Positions 44,101 through 54,875 are shown, numbered from the stretch's first letter. The stretch is 64,000 nt of DNA from Rhizobium albus (GCA_030160035.1 BSNO01000003.1:1302001-1366000), one strand, 5' to 3'. The notes: a model not told the origin generated them from the sequence alone. Numbers and translations are program-made.

Positions 44101-44871
44101 TCACATCAGTTGCAGGCCCCGCAGGCTCGCATGGCCCTGTCGGCCAATGATGATGTGATCATGCACGACGATGCCGAGCGGCTTTCCGGTCTCCACGATG
44201 GTGCGCGTCATGTCGATATCGGCACGCGATGGTGTCGGATCCCCTGATGGATGGTTGTGCACGAGGATCAGCGCGCTTGCTGAAAGCTCCAGCGCTCGGC
44301 GCATCACCTCGCGGGGATAGACGGGCGTATGATCGACCGTGCCGGTCTGCTGCACTTCGTCTGCAATCAGGACGTTTTTCTTGTCGAGGAACAGGATACG
44401 AAACTGCTCCCGTGTCTCGAACGCCATGGCGGCATGGCAATAGTCGATCACCTGCTGCCAGGAAGCCAGCACCTGGCGCGCCGCGATCTCGCCTTTCAGC
44501 ATGCGTTGGCCGACCGCCGCCACCACTTTGAGATCGAGCGCCGCCGCCTCGCCGATACCGTCGATCTCGCTGAGAAGATGCGGCGGTGCGCCGAGGACCT
44601 CCGACAAGGATCCGAACCGCGCGATCAGCGCCTTTGCGATTGGTTTTGTGTCGCGTCTGGGCAGTATGCGGAAGAGCAGAAGCTCCAGAAGCTCGTAATC
44701 TGCGAGCCCCTGGACACCATTGTCTCGAAAGCGGTCGCGCAGCCGGTCTCGGTGACCATGGTAGTGGGCCGGCGCCGTCTTCGTGGCACGAGGCGGCTGG
44801 ACCGGGCCTTCTGCGAAAAAGGCGCGTTCGTCGGCGTACTGCTCGTCGTCCGGCTCTATGATCGATGCCAT
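44101..44871 (-). CDS. radC: RadC family JAMM/MPN protein
   Basis: The 256-residue protein has an N-terminal helix-hairpin-helix region ([27 protein letters not shown] and [15 protein letters not shown]) and a C-terminal JAMM domain with metal motif [14 protein letters not shown]. RadC was first linked to DNA repair, but its function is still uncertain. It is downstream of map on the same strand (24 bases). Confidence 0.95.
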   Translation of the reverse strand: MASIIEPDDEQYADERAFFAEGPVQPPRATKTAPAHYHGHRDRLRDRFRDNGVQGLADYELLELLLFRILPRRDTKPIAKALIARFGSLSEVLGAPPHLLSEIDGIGEAAALDLKVVAAVGQRMLKGEIAARQVLASWQQVIDYCHAAMAFETREQFRILFLDKKNVLIADEVQQTGTVDHTPVYPREVMRRALELSASALILVHNHPSGDPTPSRADIDMTRTIVETGKPLGIVVHDHIIIGRQGHASLRGLQLM

Positions 44872-44895
44872 GACGAACGCCCCCGCCGCGCCGCG

Positions 44896-45723
44896 TCAGC
44901 CAGGCAGGCCGGGACGGTCGAGACCGCCAGGCGAGAGCGTGAATATCTCGCAGCCTGTCTCGGTCACGCCGACCGTGTGTTCGTACTGAGCGGAAAGCGA
45001 GCGGTCGCGCGTCACGGCTGTCCAGCCATCGGCAAGCACCTTCACATGCGGCTTGCCGAGATTGATCATCGGTTCGATCGTGAAGATCATGCCGGGCCGC
45101 ATTTCCGGGCCTTCATTCGCGCGGCCATAGTGCAGGATGTTGGGCGCATCGTGAAAGAGGCGACCGAGCCCGTGGCCGCAGAAATCGCGAACGACCGAGC
45201 AGCGCTCGGCCTCGGCGTAGGTCTGGATCGCTTCGCCGATCGCCCCGGTGCGTGCGCCGGGCTTCACCGCCGCGATGCCGCGCATCATCGATTCGTGCGT
45301 GACTTCGAGCAGTCGCTCGGCAGCGCGCTTGATCTGCCCAACCGGATACATGCGGCTTGAATCGCCATGCCATCCATCGACGACGAGCGTCACGTCGATA
45401 TTGACGATGTCACCGTCGCGCAGGGGCTTGTCGTTCGGGATGCCGTGACAGACGACGTGATTGATCGAGGTGCAGGACGATTTGGTGTAGCCGCGATAAT
45501 TCATCGTTGCGGGCAGGGCGCCGTGATCGCGGCCGAATTCGAACACGAACTTGTCGATCGCATCTGTGGTGACACCCGGCACGACCATCGGCGCCAGTGC
45601 GTCAAGGCATCGTGCGGTCAGCTGGCAGGCCTTGCGCATCCCTTCGAAGCCATCTTCACCGTAGAGGCGGATCTGCCCGTTGTTCTTCTGTGGCGCCAAT
45701 TCTGCGGCGATGTAGCTGACCAT
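44896..45723 (-). CDS. map: methionine aminopeptidase type I
   Basis: The 275-residue metalloprotease removes the initiator Met. The pita-bread fold ligands are visible: DIVNIDVTLVVDGWHGDSS (Asp pair), FCGHGLGRLFHD (His), IFTIEPMI (Glu) and QYEHTVGVTETG (Glu region). An N-terminal extension of about 20 residues precedes the core. The start touches the sfsA stop directly. The order sfsA-map-radC is common in Rhizobiales. Confidence 0.96.
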   Translation of the reverse strand: MVSYIAAELAPQKNNGQIRLYGEDGFEGMRKACQLTARCLDALAPMVVPGVTTDAIDKFVFEFGRDHGALPATMNYRGYTKSSCTSINHVVCHGIPNDKPLRDGDIVNIDVTLVVDGWHGDSSRMYPVGQIKRAAERLLEVTHESMMRGIAAVKPGARTGAIGEAIQTYAEAERCSVVRDFCGHGLGRLFHDAPNILHYGRANEGPEMRPGMIFTIEPMINLGKPHVKVLADGWTAVTRDRSLSAQYEHTVGVTETGCEIFTLSPGGLDRPGLPG

Positions 45724-46473
45724 CTATGGTTGTCCGGTTTTCAGGAGCCGGTCCTCGCGGACCATCATCCCGGGCTCATCGATCACGATGAGATCCACGG
45801 GACGAATTTCTTCTGAAGTGATGTCGCATCGAACGGCGAAAGCTTCAACCCCGCGCCCTACGGCGCGGTCGAAAGCCGCAGCATAATTGGGATCGAGATC
45901 GCGACAAAGCTTCAATCGGGATCCATCGCTGCGCTGGACGAGAAACAGCATGACCGCACGGTGCCCCGCTTCGACCATGTCGCCGAGCTCGTCCAGATGC
46001 TTGGCACCGCGAGTGGTGACGCTGTCGGGAAACTCAAACAGTCCCTTCACGCGCGTCATGTGCACGTTCTTGACTTCGACATAGGCCCGGCCGAGCTGCG
46101 GGTCCTCGAGCAGAATGTCGATGCGCGATGCTTGGCCGTATTTCTGTTCGCGCTTCAGCACGGCGTAGTCGCCGAGATTCGAGATCAGCCCTGCAAGGAT
46201 CGCTTCCTCCGCAAGACGGTTGGGCAGGCCCGTGTTGATGCCGACGATGGTGCCGTCGGCTTCGACCAGTTCCAGGCAGTGACGATATTTGCGGGTGGGG
46301 CTATCGTGCTCGGAAAGCCAGATCCGCGAACCCGGCGTCGTCAGGCCCCACATCGACCCCGTGTTGGGGCAGGAGCCCGTGATTTTCGTGCCGTCGTTAA
46401 GGACGGCGTCGAACAGAAAGCGCTTGTAGCGGCTGACCAGCGTCGCCGGCACGAGGGGCGTCTTGAACTTCAT
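45724..46473 (-). CDS. sfsA: DNA/RNA nuclease SfsA
   Basis: The 249-residue SfsA family protein (once called sugar fermentation stimulation protein) has [23 protein letters not shown], the PD-(D/E)xK nuclease-like segment [21 protein letters not shown] and [16 protein letters not shown]. The ATG at 46473 ([10 protein letters not shown]) matches homologues and lies eight bases after the phaC stop; a start at 46515 would overlap phaC. Translation is probably coupled to both neighbours. Confidence 0.94.
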   Translation of the reverse strand: MKFKTPLVPATLVSRYKRFLFDAVLNDGTKITGSCPNTGSMWGLTTPGSRIWLSEHDSPTRKYRHCLELVEADGTIVGINTGLPNRLAEEAILAGLISNLGDYAVLKREQKYGQASRIDILLEDPQLGRAYVEVKNVHMTRVKGLFEFPDSVTTRGAKHLDELGDMVEAGHRAVMLFLVQRSDGSRLKLCRDLDPNYAAAFDRAVGRGVEAFAVRCDITSEEIRPVDLIVIDEPGMMVREDRLLKTGQP

Positions 46474-46480
46474 CGAGGCG

Positions 46481-48328
46481 TCAGGCTCTGGAGCGAACGT
46501 AGGAGCCCGGTGCATCCTCGATGGGCTTAAGCTTCCTGCCGCCGGGCTTGCGCGATTTGGCGTCCACCATCGCGTCCATGCCTTCGAGCTCGGTCAACCA
46601 TTGCTGCCAGTGAGGCCACCACGATCCGGGATGCTCTTCGGCATTCTGAACCCAGTCTTCGAAGGCGCCGACCGGTGGGCCACCTGTCCAGAACTGGTAT
46701 TTCTTCTTGTCGGGCGGATTGACCACCCCGGCGATGTGGCCGGAGCCAGACAGGACATATTGCACGTCACCGCCGAAGAACTGGCTGCCGATGAAGACCG
46801 ACTTGGCAGGCGCGATGTGGTCTTCCTTCGTTGCCAGATTATAGACCGGTATCCGAACGTCCTTCAGCGAGAGACGATGCCCTGCAAGCTCCATCTTGCC
46901 CATAGACAGCTTGTTCTCAAGATAGCAATTGCGCAAGTAGAACGAGTGGTTGGCGCAGGGCATTCGCGTCGAATCGGAATTCCAGTAGAGCAAGTCGAAG
47001 GGCATCGGATCCTTGCCCTTCAGGTAGTTGTTGACGACGTAAGGCCAGATCAGGTCGGACGATCGGAGCATGTTGAAGGCCGTCGACATCTTGGAGCCGT
47101 CGAGGAAGCCGGATTTCTCCATGCCGGCTTCGATCGCCTCGATCTGGTCCTCGTCGACGAACACCTTCAGGTCGCCCGCATGGGTGAAATCGACCTGCGT
47201 CGTCAGGAACGTCACGGATTTGATCCGCGTGTCCTTTTCCTTGGCGTGAAGTGCCAGCGTTGCCGCCAGAAGCGTGCCGCCGACGCAGTAGCCGATGGCG
47301 TTGACGCCGGTTTCCCCCGTTGCCTGCTCGGCAGCATCGAGCGCGAATCCGATGCCGTCGCGCGCATAGGACTCCCAGTCCATGTTGCGGTGGCGCTCGT
47401 CCGGATTGACCCAGGAGATCACAAAGACGGTATGCCCCTGCGCCACGGCCCAGGCGATGAACGACTTCTGCGGATTGAGGTCGAGGATGTAAAACTTGTT
47501 GATCCATGGCGGGCAGATGAGAAGAGGCCGCTTCAGCACCTTCTCCGTCGTCGGCTCGTATTGAATGACCTGGCAGACATCGCTCTGTGCGATCACTTTC
47601 CCCGGCGTCGTCGCCAGGTTTTCGCCGACCTTGAACTTGGATGCGTCGGACTGACGAAGCTTAAGGTCGCCTTTGCCGGCGGCGATGTCTTCGGCCAGCA
47701 TGCGCATGCCGCGCACGAGGTTCTCCCCGTTCTCCGCCACGGTGTCGCGGTAGAGCTCAGGATTGGTCAGAAGAAAGTTGCTCGGCGAAAGCGCGTCGAT
47801 GATCTGGCGCGTGTAGAACTGCGCCTTGTGTTTCAGATGCGGGTCGAGACCTTCGGCATCGACGATCAGCTTCTCGGCCCAGTCGGATGTCACCCAATAG
47901 GCACCGCGCAGGAAATCGAAGAAGGCGTTGTCGTTCCAATCCTTGTCGGAAAAGCGCTTGTCGCCGACATGTGCAGGAGGCGTGGCCGGTGGCGCGTCTG
48001 CGCCCGAGAGGCGCTGGATCGACGCATTCCAGATCGAGAAATAGGACGTGAGAAGATGCGTCTGCGCTTCGATCGCGCGCGAGGGATCGGAAAGCCAGTA
48101 CTCGGAAACCTTCGCAAAGGTTTTCACCATGTCGGCATAAGGCTCTGAAATGGTGTCGGTTTTCTCGCCGCTCTCCCGCGGCGCGACCCAGGCTGCGGCA
48201 GCACGACCCAGCTCTTCGAGCATGCGCGCGAGGTTGCGCGCGAACGCCTCGGGATCCTTGACGATATAAGGCTCAATTGCCTTTGCGTCGCCGATCGGCG
48301 GCTTGTCGCTGCCAGACGCCTTTGTCAT
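46481..48328 (-). CDS. phaC: class I poly(3-hydroxyalkanoate) polymerase
   Basis: The 615-residue class I PHA synthase polymerises (R)-3-hydroxyacyl-CoA, typically hydroxybutyryl-CoA, into storage granules. It has the N-terminal PhaC domain, the lipase-like box GYCVGGT with nucleophile Cys (near residue 345), the Asp in KEDHIAP and the His in [12 protein letters not shown]. The ATG at 48328 has GGGAGG six bases upstream; one at 48334 is too near it. No phaR, phaA, phaB or phasin gene lies nearby. It heads the phaC-sfsA-map-radC group. Confidence 0.96.
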   Translation of the reverse strand: MTKASGSDKPPIGDAKAIEPYIVKDPEAFARNLARMLEELGRAAAAWVAPRESGEKTDTISEPYADMVKTFAKVSEYWLSDPSRAIEAQTHLLTSYFSIWNASIQRLSGADAPPATPPAHVGDKRFSDKDWNDNAFFDFLRGAYWVTSDWAEKLIVDAEGLDPHLKHKAQFYTRQIIDALSPSNFLLTNPELYRDTVAENGENLVRGMRMLAEDIAAGKGDLKLRQSDASKFKVGENLATTPGKVIAQSDVCQVIQYEPTTEKVLKRPLLICPPWINKFYILDLNPQKSFIAWAVAQGHTVFVISWVNPDERHRNMDWESYARDGIGFALDAAEQATGETGVNAIGYCVGGTLLAATLALHAKEKDTRIKSVTFLTTQVDFTHAGDLKVFVDEDQIEAIEAGMEKSGFLDGSKMSTAFNMLRSSDLIWPYVVNNYLKGKDPMPFDLLYWNSDSTRMPCANHSFYLRNCYLENKLSMGKMELAGHRLSLKDVRIPVYNLATKEDHIAPAKSVFIGSQFFGGDVQYVLSGSGHIAGVVNPPDKKKYQFWTGGPPVGAFEDWVQNAEEHPGSWWPHWQQWLTELEGMDAMVDAKSRKPGGRKLKPIEDAPGSYVRSRA

Positions 48329-48505
48329 GGCCATCCTCCCTCATGCTGCGCTTGGATTGCGCGTCGCCTTAACGGCTTGTTCCCAAAGCCTACTATACCG
48401 AAGCGCTTCATTGTAAGAGAAATAAGACGATGGGATTCGATGTGTCGGCCCGTCATGCGACCGGTGCGGTCAGCATGCGGCGGAGTGTGGCGGCAGGATG
48501 GACGT

Positions 48506-48895
48506 ATGACGAAACATTTGCGGTGGATCCTTCTGGTCCTCTGTGCGGGGCTTGCAGCGTGCACATCGAGCGACCCGAGTGCGCCGAACTACAACCCGAG
48601 CTTTGCGGCCATCAATGACACGCTGAACCGTCCGGAGCCCCGCACGCCCGCGCCCTTCGTTGAGGCCGGTGCGCGGCGTAGCGGCGTGTTTCCGACCTTT
48701 GCCACGCCGCCCGCGCGAAGCACGGTCCAGATGACCGAGCTGCAGCGCGAGATGCAGCGTGCAGAACTGGCCGCGGCACTCGCTTCGCAGCGCAACGACC
48801 GCAGCGCCGCCAACCGCTATCGCGCGCGCGTAGCCGAACTGCAGGCGCTGGCGCGAAACCATGGCCCGGAGCAGCTGGCGAGGATCGAGAACTGA
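48506..48895 (+). CDS. small lipoprotein of unknown function
   Basis: The 129-residue precursor has a lipoprotein signal (WILLVLCAGLAAC) and a mature part rich in Pro, Ala and Arg, ending in a likely helical or coiled-coil segment (MTELQREMQRAELAAALASQRNDRSAANRYRARVAELQALAR). The ATG at 48506 follows AGGATGG. It is divergent from phaC (178 bases apart) and upstream of the NDUFA12 gene. I do not know its family. Confidence 0.75.
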   Translation: MTKHLRWILLVLCAGLAACTSSDPSAPNYNPSFAAINDTLNRPEPRTPAPFVEAGARRSGVFPTFATPPARSTVQMTELQREMQRAELAAALASQRNDRSAANRYRARVAELQALARNHGPEQLARIEN

Positions 48896-49037
48896 TCCGC
48901 CGGCCCGTTGGGATTTCGCGCGGCAACGGGCACGGGATGGGTATCGGATTGGCGCCGCCTATGGACTTCGCAACGCGTTGACGCCATAACGCGCCTGTTG
49001 AAAACAGCCGGGCGCTCGGCGTTTATCGAGGTTTCTC

Positions 49038-49436
49038 ATGAAGAAATTTTTGCTGCAGTTCTTCACCTGGTGGAACGGCGCAACGCTCAACACGCGCTTC
49101 CACACGTGGCGACACGGCGCCGAGGTGGGAACGGATGAGTTCGGCAATGTCTACTATCAGGGCGGCACCGATTCCGAGGGCCGGACGAGGCGCTGGGTCA
49201 TGTACAACGGGCTTGCTGATGCATCCCGGATTCCTGCAGCCTGGCATGGCTGGATGCACCACCGGACCGACATTGCGCCGAACGACGAAAACTATCAGCC
49301 GCGGGCATGGCAGAAGCCGCACAAGCCGAACCTGACCGGCTCATCCGCGGCTTACCGTCCGAAGGGGTCGATCCTGACCGGGACTGAGCGTCCGCGCGTT
49401 ACCGGCGATTACGACGCCTGGACGCCGAAGTCCTAA
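49038..49436 (+). CDS. NADH:ubiquinone oxidoreductase 17.2 kDa (NDUFA12) subunit
   Basis: The 132-residue protein matches the NDUFA12 family: KKFLLQFFTWWNGATLNTRFHTWRHGAEVGTDEFGNVYYQ, then RRWVMYNGLADASRIPAAWHGWMHH and a YQPRAWQKPHKPNLTGSSAAYRPKGS segment. NDUFA12 is an accessory subunit of complex I shared by mitochondria and alphaproteobacteria, and it is always distant from the nuo operon. The DUF2155 gene follows 115 bases downstream, a conserved pairing in Rhizobiales. Confidence 0.95.
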   Translation: MKKFLLQFFTWWNGATLNTRFHTWRHGAEVGTDEFGNVYYQGGTDSEGRTRRWVMYNGLADASRIPAAWHGWMHHRTDIAPNDENYQPRAWQKPHKPNLTGSSAAYRPKGSILTGTERPRVTGDYDAWTPKS

Positions 49437-49550
49437 GCGATCGACCAGCCGAAACCTTTTGGCCACAATGCGCAGTTAGGTCACCGATGAATCGGCTCGC
49501 CGCTCGTCAGGCGCAGAGCTGAGCTGAAAGCGGCTTCAAGGCAGGCGAGC

Positions 49551-49985
49551 ATGACATCTTTGATCAGGAAACATCTTATCGTTTGCGGCGCGACCGCTTT
49601 GCTCGGCGCCACAGGTTTAGCGCAGTTCGCGGTTCCTGAAGCTCAGGCTGCGCGGATCGAGAATCGTGTCGCCGTGTTCTCGGGCATCGACAAGATCACC
49701 GGCCGCATCACCACCTTCGACGTCTACATCAATGAGACCGTCCAGTTTGGGGCGCTGCAAGTGACCCCGCGCGTCTGCTACACGCGCGACGAAACCGAAG
49801 CGCCGAAAACGACGACCTTCGTGGAGGTCGACGAGATCACCCTCGACCGCAAGATCAGACGTATATTCACCGGGTGGATGTTTGCCGATTCACCGGCACT
49901 CAACGCTGTCGAACATGCAGTTTACGACGTCTGGCTCGACACCTGTAAAATGGAATCCGACGTTCCTGCACCACAGGAAAGCTGA
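49551..49985 (+). CDS. DUF2155 periplasmic protein
   Basis: The 144-residue precursor has a signal peptide (ending EAQA/ARIENRV) and the DUF2155 core: AVFSGIDKITGRITTFDVYINETVQFGALQVTPRVCYTRDETEAP, later GWMFADSPALNAVEHAVYDVWLDTCK. The two Cys residues (VCY, DTC) may form a disulfide. Its function is unknown; it is almost always adjacent to NDUFA12 and aat in Rhizobiales. A bidirectional terminator follows. Confidence 0.92.
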   Translation: MTSLIRKHLIVCGATALLGATGLAQFAVPEAQAARIENRVAVFSGIDKITGRITTFDVYINETVQFGALQVTPRVCYTRDETEAPKTTTFVEVDEITLDRKIRRIFTGWMFADSPALNAVEHAVYDVWLDTCKMESDVPAPQES

Positions 49986-50007
49986 TCGATCCACATGATT
50001 GCGAATT

Positions 50008-50044
50008 AAAAAGGCCGCCGGATGAAAATCCGGCGGCCTTTTTT
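50008..50044. terminator. bidirectional intrinsic terminator between DUF2155 and the OmpA protein
   Basis: An 11-bp perfect stem GGCCGCCGGAT/ATCCGGCGGCC (50013-50023 with 50028-50038), with loop GAAA, is flanked by A5 on the left and T6 on the right, so it can stop transcription from both sides. Confidence 0.95.
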
Positions 50045-50061
50045 GTTGCGGTAAAAGCGTT

Positions 50062-52197
50062 TTACTGAGCTTGGGCAGTCTGAACAAGCGGTGTGATGCG
50101 GCGGACCGTCACGCGACGGTTCAACTGCTCCGGCTCCTGCGTGTTCACCTTCAGGTACCGTTCGCCGTAACCCTGCGTCTGCAGGTTTTCCGGCGGGATA
50201 CCGAACACGTTGGTCAGAGCGACAGCGATCGACTCGGCGCGCTGGTCGGAAAGCAGCAGGTTGGCCTGGTCGCTGCCGACAGCATCCGTATGACCTTCAA
50301 GCAGGAAGATCTCGCTCTCGTCGGCCTCCAGCATATCGATCATCGCATTCGCGATTTCCTCGAGCGCCGGAACCTGACTCTCGCTGATCGATGCACTGCC
50401 GAAGTCGAACGTGATGTTGTCCAGATCGACACGGGGCATGATGTCGCGAACGCGAGCCGAGCGCTTCACTTCCTCGACCGAATAGATTTCGGTCACAGGC
50501 TCGATCGGCGGCTGCTCGAAGAACGTGACGTAGTCCGTGTAGTCATCCGCCCGCGTCGAGTCGTAGATATACTGATCGACCGGAATGGTGAGCTGCAACG
50601 GCGGCAGGTATGTGCCCGGATCGACGTAAACATACTGTTCTTCCTGATCATATTCAGGCGCATAGAACAGGACGACTTCCTGACCGTTCGGACGGACGCG
50701 CGACCGCTGAACGATGTCGCCGTAGCGATTGCGGATCGTGATGATCTGGGAACCGTTTTCGCGCAGAACGACTTCACGGACACGGCCACGCGGCAATTCT
50801 TCGTAATACACGTCCTGAGAATTGATGGCGATACGATCGCGATCGTTGTTCTCGACGATATAACGGTTGTTCACCTCGTAGACGTAACGGTTTTCCGTCT
50901 GATTAATAATCGTGATGTTGTCCGGCCGCTCGAATGTGGGAATCGCGTCGAGACGCTGACCTTCCTCAGCGATGACCGATTGAACCTCAATCTGAGGCGC
51001 GAACTCCCGAGCGATGGCCTGAGCTTCGGCGTCCGACGTCGGGCGCTGATTGCGCTGCGCTTCGAGAGCTTCGATGCGCTGACGAAGACGTTCGACTTCT
51101 TCCGGATCCTGTGTTGGAACAGGCTGAGCCTGGACGGCAGCATCGGCACCGGCAGCGTTCGGATCCGTCGTGGCTTCAACCGGAAGCGGCTCTTCCTTTG
51201 CACTGTCGAGGATCGGCGCACCGCCTTCGACCGGAAGCATTTCCGGAGCGGGCTGTTCGACCGCACCTTGCTCGCCGCCGGTCGCATCCGGGGTACCTTC
51301 AACAGGCGCTTCCGTGCCGGCAGGTGCTTCGCCCGGCAGAGGCTGGGCTGGAGCGGCAGCGGGATCTTCTACAGGAGCGCCATCGGCTGCCGGCTCTTCG
51401 GCGGCAGGTGCTTCAGGCGCCGCATCGACCGGAGCCTCAGCTTCAGGCGCTGCATCGACGGGAGCTTCCTGCGGGACAGGGACATCTTCGGCTGCAGGAG
51501 CTTCGCCTTCAACCGGTGCTTCCTCGGCAGCGGGAGCCTCTTCAACGGCCGGAGCTTCTTCCTGCATCGTTTCGACAGGAGCTTCTTCAGCGGCAGGTGC
51601 CTCTTCGGCCGGAGCCTCTTCTACGACAGGGGCTTCTTCAGCCGCCGGCGCTTCCTCGACCGGAGTTTCTTCTGCGGGCGCTTCTTCGACAGGAGCTTCT
51701 TCGACCGGTGCTTCTTCAACAGCCGGAGCTTCTTCGACGGGCGCAGCTTCGGGCGCCGGCGCTTCTTCAGCGGCTGGCTCTTCCATCACCGGCGCTTCTT
51801 CCGGCACGGGTGCTGGCTCAGGTGCGGGTTCTGGTGCCGGAGCAGGCTCCGGGGCGGGCTCAGGCTGAGGAGCCGGCTCTGGAGCCGGTTCCGGGGCGGG
51901 CGCGGGCTCAGGAGCAGGCTCGGCCGGAGCTTCCGGTGGCGCTTCCTGTACTGGCGGCTGCTCTTGCGGCGCTTCCTCTACAGGTGGCTCGGCTTGCGGG
52001 GCCGGAGCCTCGCCGCCGACGCAAGCGCCATCCATGGGCACGGTCCCGGGGGGGCACTCTGCCTGAGCCAGCAGCATCGAGGTGCCAGCCGCATTGGTGG
52101 CCTGCTTCGGCGCAGCGTTGGCGCCGCCAGCGGCAATACTGGCCGCCAATAGGGGAAGAGCCGCTGTCGCCAGCAGCTTCTTTCGAATGACCGACAT
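50062..52197 (-). CDS. OmpA family protein with long Pro/Glu/Ala repeat
   Basis: The 711-residue precursor has a signal peptide (MSVIRKKLLATAALPLLAAS, cleaved near ANA/APKQ), a short Cys-containing segment (ECPPGTVPMDGACVGG), a long PAPEP and EEAP repeat tract (about residues 63-360), a middle domain with EVNNRYIVENNDRDRI, and a C-terminal OmpA domain with ITFDFGSASI and LEGHTDAVGSDQANLLLSDQRAESI that binds peptidoglycan. The ATG at 52197 has AAGGA eight bases upstream. The repeat may span the periplasm or protrude from the cell. It stands alone between DUF2155 and aat. Confidence 0.9.
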   Translation of the reverse strand: MSVIRKKLLATAALPLLAASIAAGGANAAPKQATNAAGTSMLLAQAECPPGTVPMDGACVGGEAPAPQAEPPVEEAPQEQPPVQEAPPEAPAEPAPEPAPAPEPAPEPAPQPEPAPEPAPAPEPAPEPAPVPEEAPVMEEPAAEEAPAPEAAPVEEAPAVEEAPVEEAPVEEAPAEETPVEEAPAAEEAPVVEEAPAEEAPAAEEAPVETMQEEAPAVEEAPAAEEAPVEGEAPAAEDVPVPQEAPVDAAPEAEAPVDAAPEAPAAEEPAADGAPVEDPAAAPAQPLPGEAPAGTEAPVEGTPDATGGEQGAVEQPAPEMLPVEGGAPILDSAKEEPLPVEATTDPNAAGADAAVQAQPVPTQDPEEVERLRQRIEALEAQRNQRPTSDAEAQAIAREFAPQIEVQSVIAEEGQRLDAIPTFERPDNITIINQTENRYVYEVNNRYIVENNDRDRIAINSQDVYYEELPRGRVREVVLRENGSQIITIRNRYGDIVQRSRVRPNGQEVVLFYAPEYDQEEQYVYVDPGTYLPPLQLTIPVDQYIYDSTRADDYTDYVTFFEQPPIEPVTEIYSVEEVKRSARVRDIMPRVDLDNITFDFGSASISESQVPALEEIANAMIDMLEADESEIFLLEGHTDAVGSDQANLLLSDQRAESIAVALTNVFGIPPENLQTQGYGERYLKVNTQEPEQLNRRVTVRRITPLVQTAQAQ
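51400..51990 (-). repeat. low-complexity tract encoding Pro/Glu/Ala repeats
   Basis: The stretch is a degenerate series of short units such as GAAGAAGCTCCT variants, encoding EEAPV, EEAPA, APEPA and PAPEP in succession. Unit borders are irregular (9 to 27 bases), so this is an expanded low-complexity region rather than a clean tandem array. It creates long open frames on the other strand. Confidence 0.85.
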
Positions 52198-52346
52198 ATC
52201 GTATTCCTTTTTGTTGTCCGTCCCTGCGGTCAAAAACGTGTGAACAGGTCCCTGGTTCCAACAAGGATCGGTCGGACTACAATGAAAGTGCTAAGCTGAA
52301 CGGGCCATGAAAGCGTTGTTCATCAAATGCTGATAACGCAATGATT

Positions 52347-52961
52347 TCAGAAGGATATATTTGGATAGGAGAGCGCGTCGGCAAGAAGCCCGTCATAGGT
52401 CGAACGCGGTACGTCGACGGCGCCGAAGCGCTTCAGATGATCGGTCGTGAACTGCGTGTCGAGCAGCTGAAAGCCGCGCCGCTTGAGCCGGTCGACGAGA
52501 TGCACCAGGCAGATTTTCGATGCATCGGTCGCGGTCGAGAACATGCTCTCGCCGAAGAACGCGGCGCCGAGCGATACACCATAGAGCCCACCCACGAGCT
52601 CGTCGCCCCGCCAGGCTTCGACGGAATGCGCGTGGCCGAGCCTATGAAGATCGTTGTAGAGCGCGCGGATCGTCGCGTTGATCCAGGTGGATTTACGGCC
52701 GGGCGCAGGCTCGGCGCACCCGGCGATAACTGCTGGGAACGCGGTGTTCACGCGGATATCGAAGGGGTCTGCACGCAGGGTGCGGGCAAGGCGCCGCGGC
52801 AGATGGAAGTCGTCGAGCGGTATGATGCCGCGCACTTCCGGCTCGACCCAGAAGATCGTCGGATCATCGGCGGATTCGGCCATGGGAAACAAGCCGCAGC
52901 TATAGGCCTTGAGAAGCAGCTCCGGCGTCAGTTCCAGCCGACTGTCCCGTCCGCGCGCCAT
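52347..52961 (-). CDS. aat: leucyl/phenylalanyl-tRNA--protein transferase
   Basis: The 204-residue L/F-transferase adds Leu or Phe to N-terminal Arg or Lys proteins, marking them for ClpAP through ClpS (N-end rule). Family segments visible are [75 protein letters not shown] and [17 protein letters not shown]. It lies downstream of accC on the same strand with an 83-base gap, the common order in Rhizobiales. Confidence 0.96.
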   Translation of the reverse strand: MARGRDSRLELTPELLLKAYSCGLFPMAESADDPTIFWVEPEVRGIIPLDDFHLPRRLARTLRADPFDIRVNTAFPAVIAGCAEPAPGRKSTWINATIRALYNDLHRLGHAHSVEAWRGDELVGGLYGVSLGAAFFGESMFSTATDASKICLVHLVDRLKRRGFQLLDTQFTTDHLKRFGAVDVPRSTYDGLLADALSYPNISF

Positions 52962-53044
52962 CGCCGTCTTGCTCTCCAGAAAATGCCGCGCGTCTCAAAA
53001 AGCCGCACGGCGCTGTTTGCTCAGGACCTGAGAAGCGCCTCAGT

Positions 53045-54388
53045 TCACTCAGGCTCTTTCAGAAACTGCTCCAGCCAATGGATATCATAATCGCCATTGG
53101 CGATGTCGGGATTGTTGAGCAGTTCGCGGAAGAGGGGGATCGTCGTCTTGATACCATCGACCACGAACTCGTCGAGCGCGCGGCGCAGACGCATCATGCA
53201 TTCGACGCGCGTGCGCCCATGCACGATCAGCTTCCCGATGAGGCTGTCGTAATAGGGCGGAATGGCGTAGCCCTGGTAGACGGCCGAATCGACGCGCACG
53301 CCGAGACCGCCAGGCGTGTGATAGTGGGTCACGGTGCCCGGTGACGGCACGAAAGTGCGTGGATCTTCAGCGTTGATGCGGCACTCGATGGCATGGCCAT
53401 GGAAGCGAACGTCTTCCTGGCGCACCGAGAGACCACCGCCCGAGGCGACGCGGATCTGTTCATGAACCAGATCGATGCCGGTGATCGCCTCCGTGACCGG
53501 ATGCTCCACCTGCAGGCGCGTGTTCATCTCGATGAAATAGAACTCGCCATTTTCATAGAGAAATTCGATCGTGCCGGCGCCGCGATATTTCAGCTTGCAC
53601 ATAGCATCGGCACAGATCTGGCCGATGCGAGCACGCTGCTCCTCATTGAGAGCCGGCGAATTGGCTTCTTCCCAGACCTTTTGGTGACGACGCTGCAGCG
53701 AGCAATCACGTTCGCCGAGATGGATCGCATTTCCCTGGCCATCGCCAAGAACCTGGATCTCGATGTGCCGCGGCTTGCCGAGATACTTTTCCAGATAGAC
53801 GGAGTCGTTGCCAAACGCTGAGCCGGCTTCGGAGCGCGCGGTCGAGAGCGCCTCGGAAAGGTCAGCGGGCGTGCGCGCGACCTTCATGCCGCGACCGCCG
53901 CCACCGGCCGTCGCCTTGATCAGGACCGGGTAGCCGATCTCTTCGGCGATGCGGGCGGCTTCGGCATCATCCTGCACTTCGCCTTCCGAACCGGGCACGA
54001 CCGGAATGCCCAGCGCTTCGGCCGTCTTCTTCGCGGTGATCTTGTCGCCCATGATCCGGATGTGTTCGGAGGTCGGGCCGATGAAGGTGAGGCCGTGCGC
54101 CTCCAGGATTTCCGCGAATTTCGCGTTCTCGGACAGGAAGCCGTAGCCAGGATGGACGGCATCCGCACCGGTGATTTCGCAGGCAGCGACGATCTGATGG
54201 ATATTCAGGTAGCTGTCACGCGAGGGCGGCGGGCCGATGCAAACGCTTTCGTCGGCAAGACGCACATGCATCGCGTTCTGGTCGGCCGTGGAATGCACGG
54301 CAACCGTTTGAATGCCGAGTTCCTTGCAGGCGCGCAGCACGCGAAGGGCGATTTCGCCGCGATTGGCTATGAGGACCTTTGAAAACAT
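53045..54388 (-). CDS. accC: acetyl-CoA carboxylase biotin carboxylase subunit
   Basis: The 447-residue biotin carboxylase charges biotin on AccB with CO2 using ATP, the first step of fatty acid synthesis. It starts [20 protein letters not shown] and has the ATP-grasp glycine loop [30 protein letters not shown] and [16 protein letters not shown]. It is ten bases after accB, as in most bacteria. Confidence 0.97.
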   Translation of the reverse strand: MFSKVLIANRGEIALRVLRACKELGIQTVAVHSTADQNAMHVRLADESVCIGPPPSRDSYLNIHQIVAACEITGADAVHPGYGFLSENAKFAEILEAHGLTFIGPTSEHIRIMGDKITAKKTAEALGIPVVPGSEGEVQDDAEAARIAEEIGYPVLIKATAGGGGRGMKVARTPADLSEALSTARSEAGSAFGNDSVYLEKYLGKPRHIEIQVLGDGQGNAIHLGERDCSLQRRHQKVWEEANSPALNEEQRARIGQICADAMCKLKYRGAGTIEFLYENGEFYFIEMNTRLQVEHPVTEAITGIDLVHEQIRVASGGGLSVRQEDVRFHGHAIECRINAEDPRTFVPSPGTVTHYHTPGGLGVRVDSAVYQGYAIPPYYDSLIGKLIVHGRTRVECMMRLRRALDEFVVDGIKTTIPLFRELLNNPDIANGDYDIHWLEQFLKEPE

Positions 54389-54398
54389 CGCGGGCGGC

Positions 54399-54875
54399 CT
54401 ACTGGATCGTCACGAGCGGCTCGCCGAACTCGACGGGCTGGCCATCTTCGATCAGGATCGCCGTCACGGTGCCGGATTTCGGCGCCGGGATCTGGTTCAT
54501 CGTCTTCATCGCTTCGATGATCAGGATCGTCTGGCCTTCCTTCACCGTCTGGCCGACTTCGGCGAAGGGACGTGCGCCGGGCGAGGGCGCCAGATAGGCT
54601 GTGCCGACCATCGGCGAAGACACGATGTCCTTCGGGTTGTGTTCGGGCTTGGCCGGTGCAGCAGGCTCGGCTGTAGGGGCGGACGCAGGCGCTGGCGCCG
54701 GTGCAGCAGCCTGCTGTCCAGCCGGTGCCTGAACATATTGGGGAGCGGGACTGCGCGAAACGCGGATCCGAAGATCGTCCTGCTCGACCTCGATTTCGGT
54801 CAGATTCGTTTCGGTCAGGATGTTCGCGAGATCGCGGATGAGCCCCTGATCGATGCCCGGCTTCTTGTCTGCCAT
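54399..54875 (-). CDS. accB: acetyl-CoA carboxylase biotin carboxyl carrier protein
   Basis: The 158-residue carrier has an N-terminal region ([35 protein letters not shown]), a Pro/Ala linker and the C-terminal biotinyl domain with the biotin Lys in [18 protein letters not shown] chose the ATG at 54875 (MADKKPG) because family proteins start there; an ATG at 54896 is also possible. The accB-accC pair lies downstream of aroQ, the usual arrangement. Confidence 0.95.
   Translation of the reverse strand: MADKKPGIDQGLIRDLANILTETNLTEIEVEQDDLRIRVSRSPAPQYVQAPAGQQAAAPAPAPASAPTAEPAAPAKPEHNPKDIVSSPMVGTAYLAPSPGARPFAEVGQTVKEGQTILIIEAMKTMNQIPAPKSGTVTAILIEDGQPVEFGEPLVTIQ

Noticed and set aside
51400-51990. 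Repeats in the OmpA gene as a possible CRISPR array
   Set aside because: Repeat units are short, degenerate and in frame with the protein, with no unique spacers of constant length and no cas genes.
50071-52152. Plus-strand frame of about 690 codons opposite the OmpA gene
   Set aside because: It is created by the repeat tract. The product is a Phe/Arg/Ser-rich mirror of EEAP repeats without domains.
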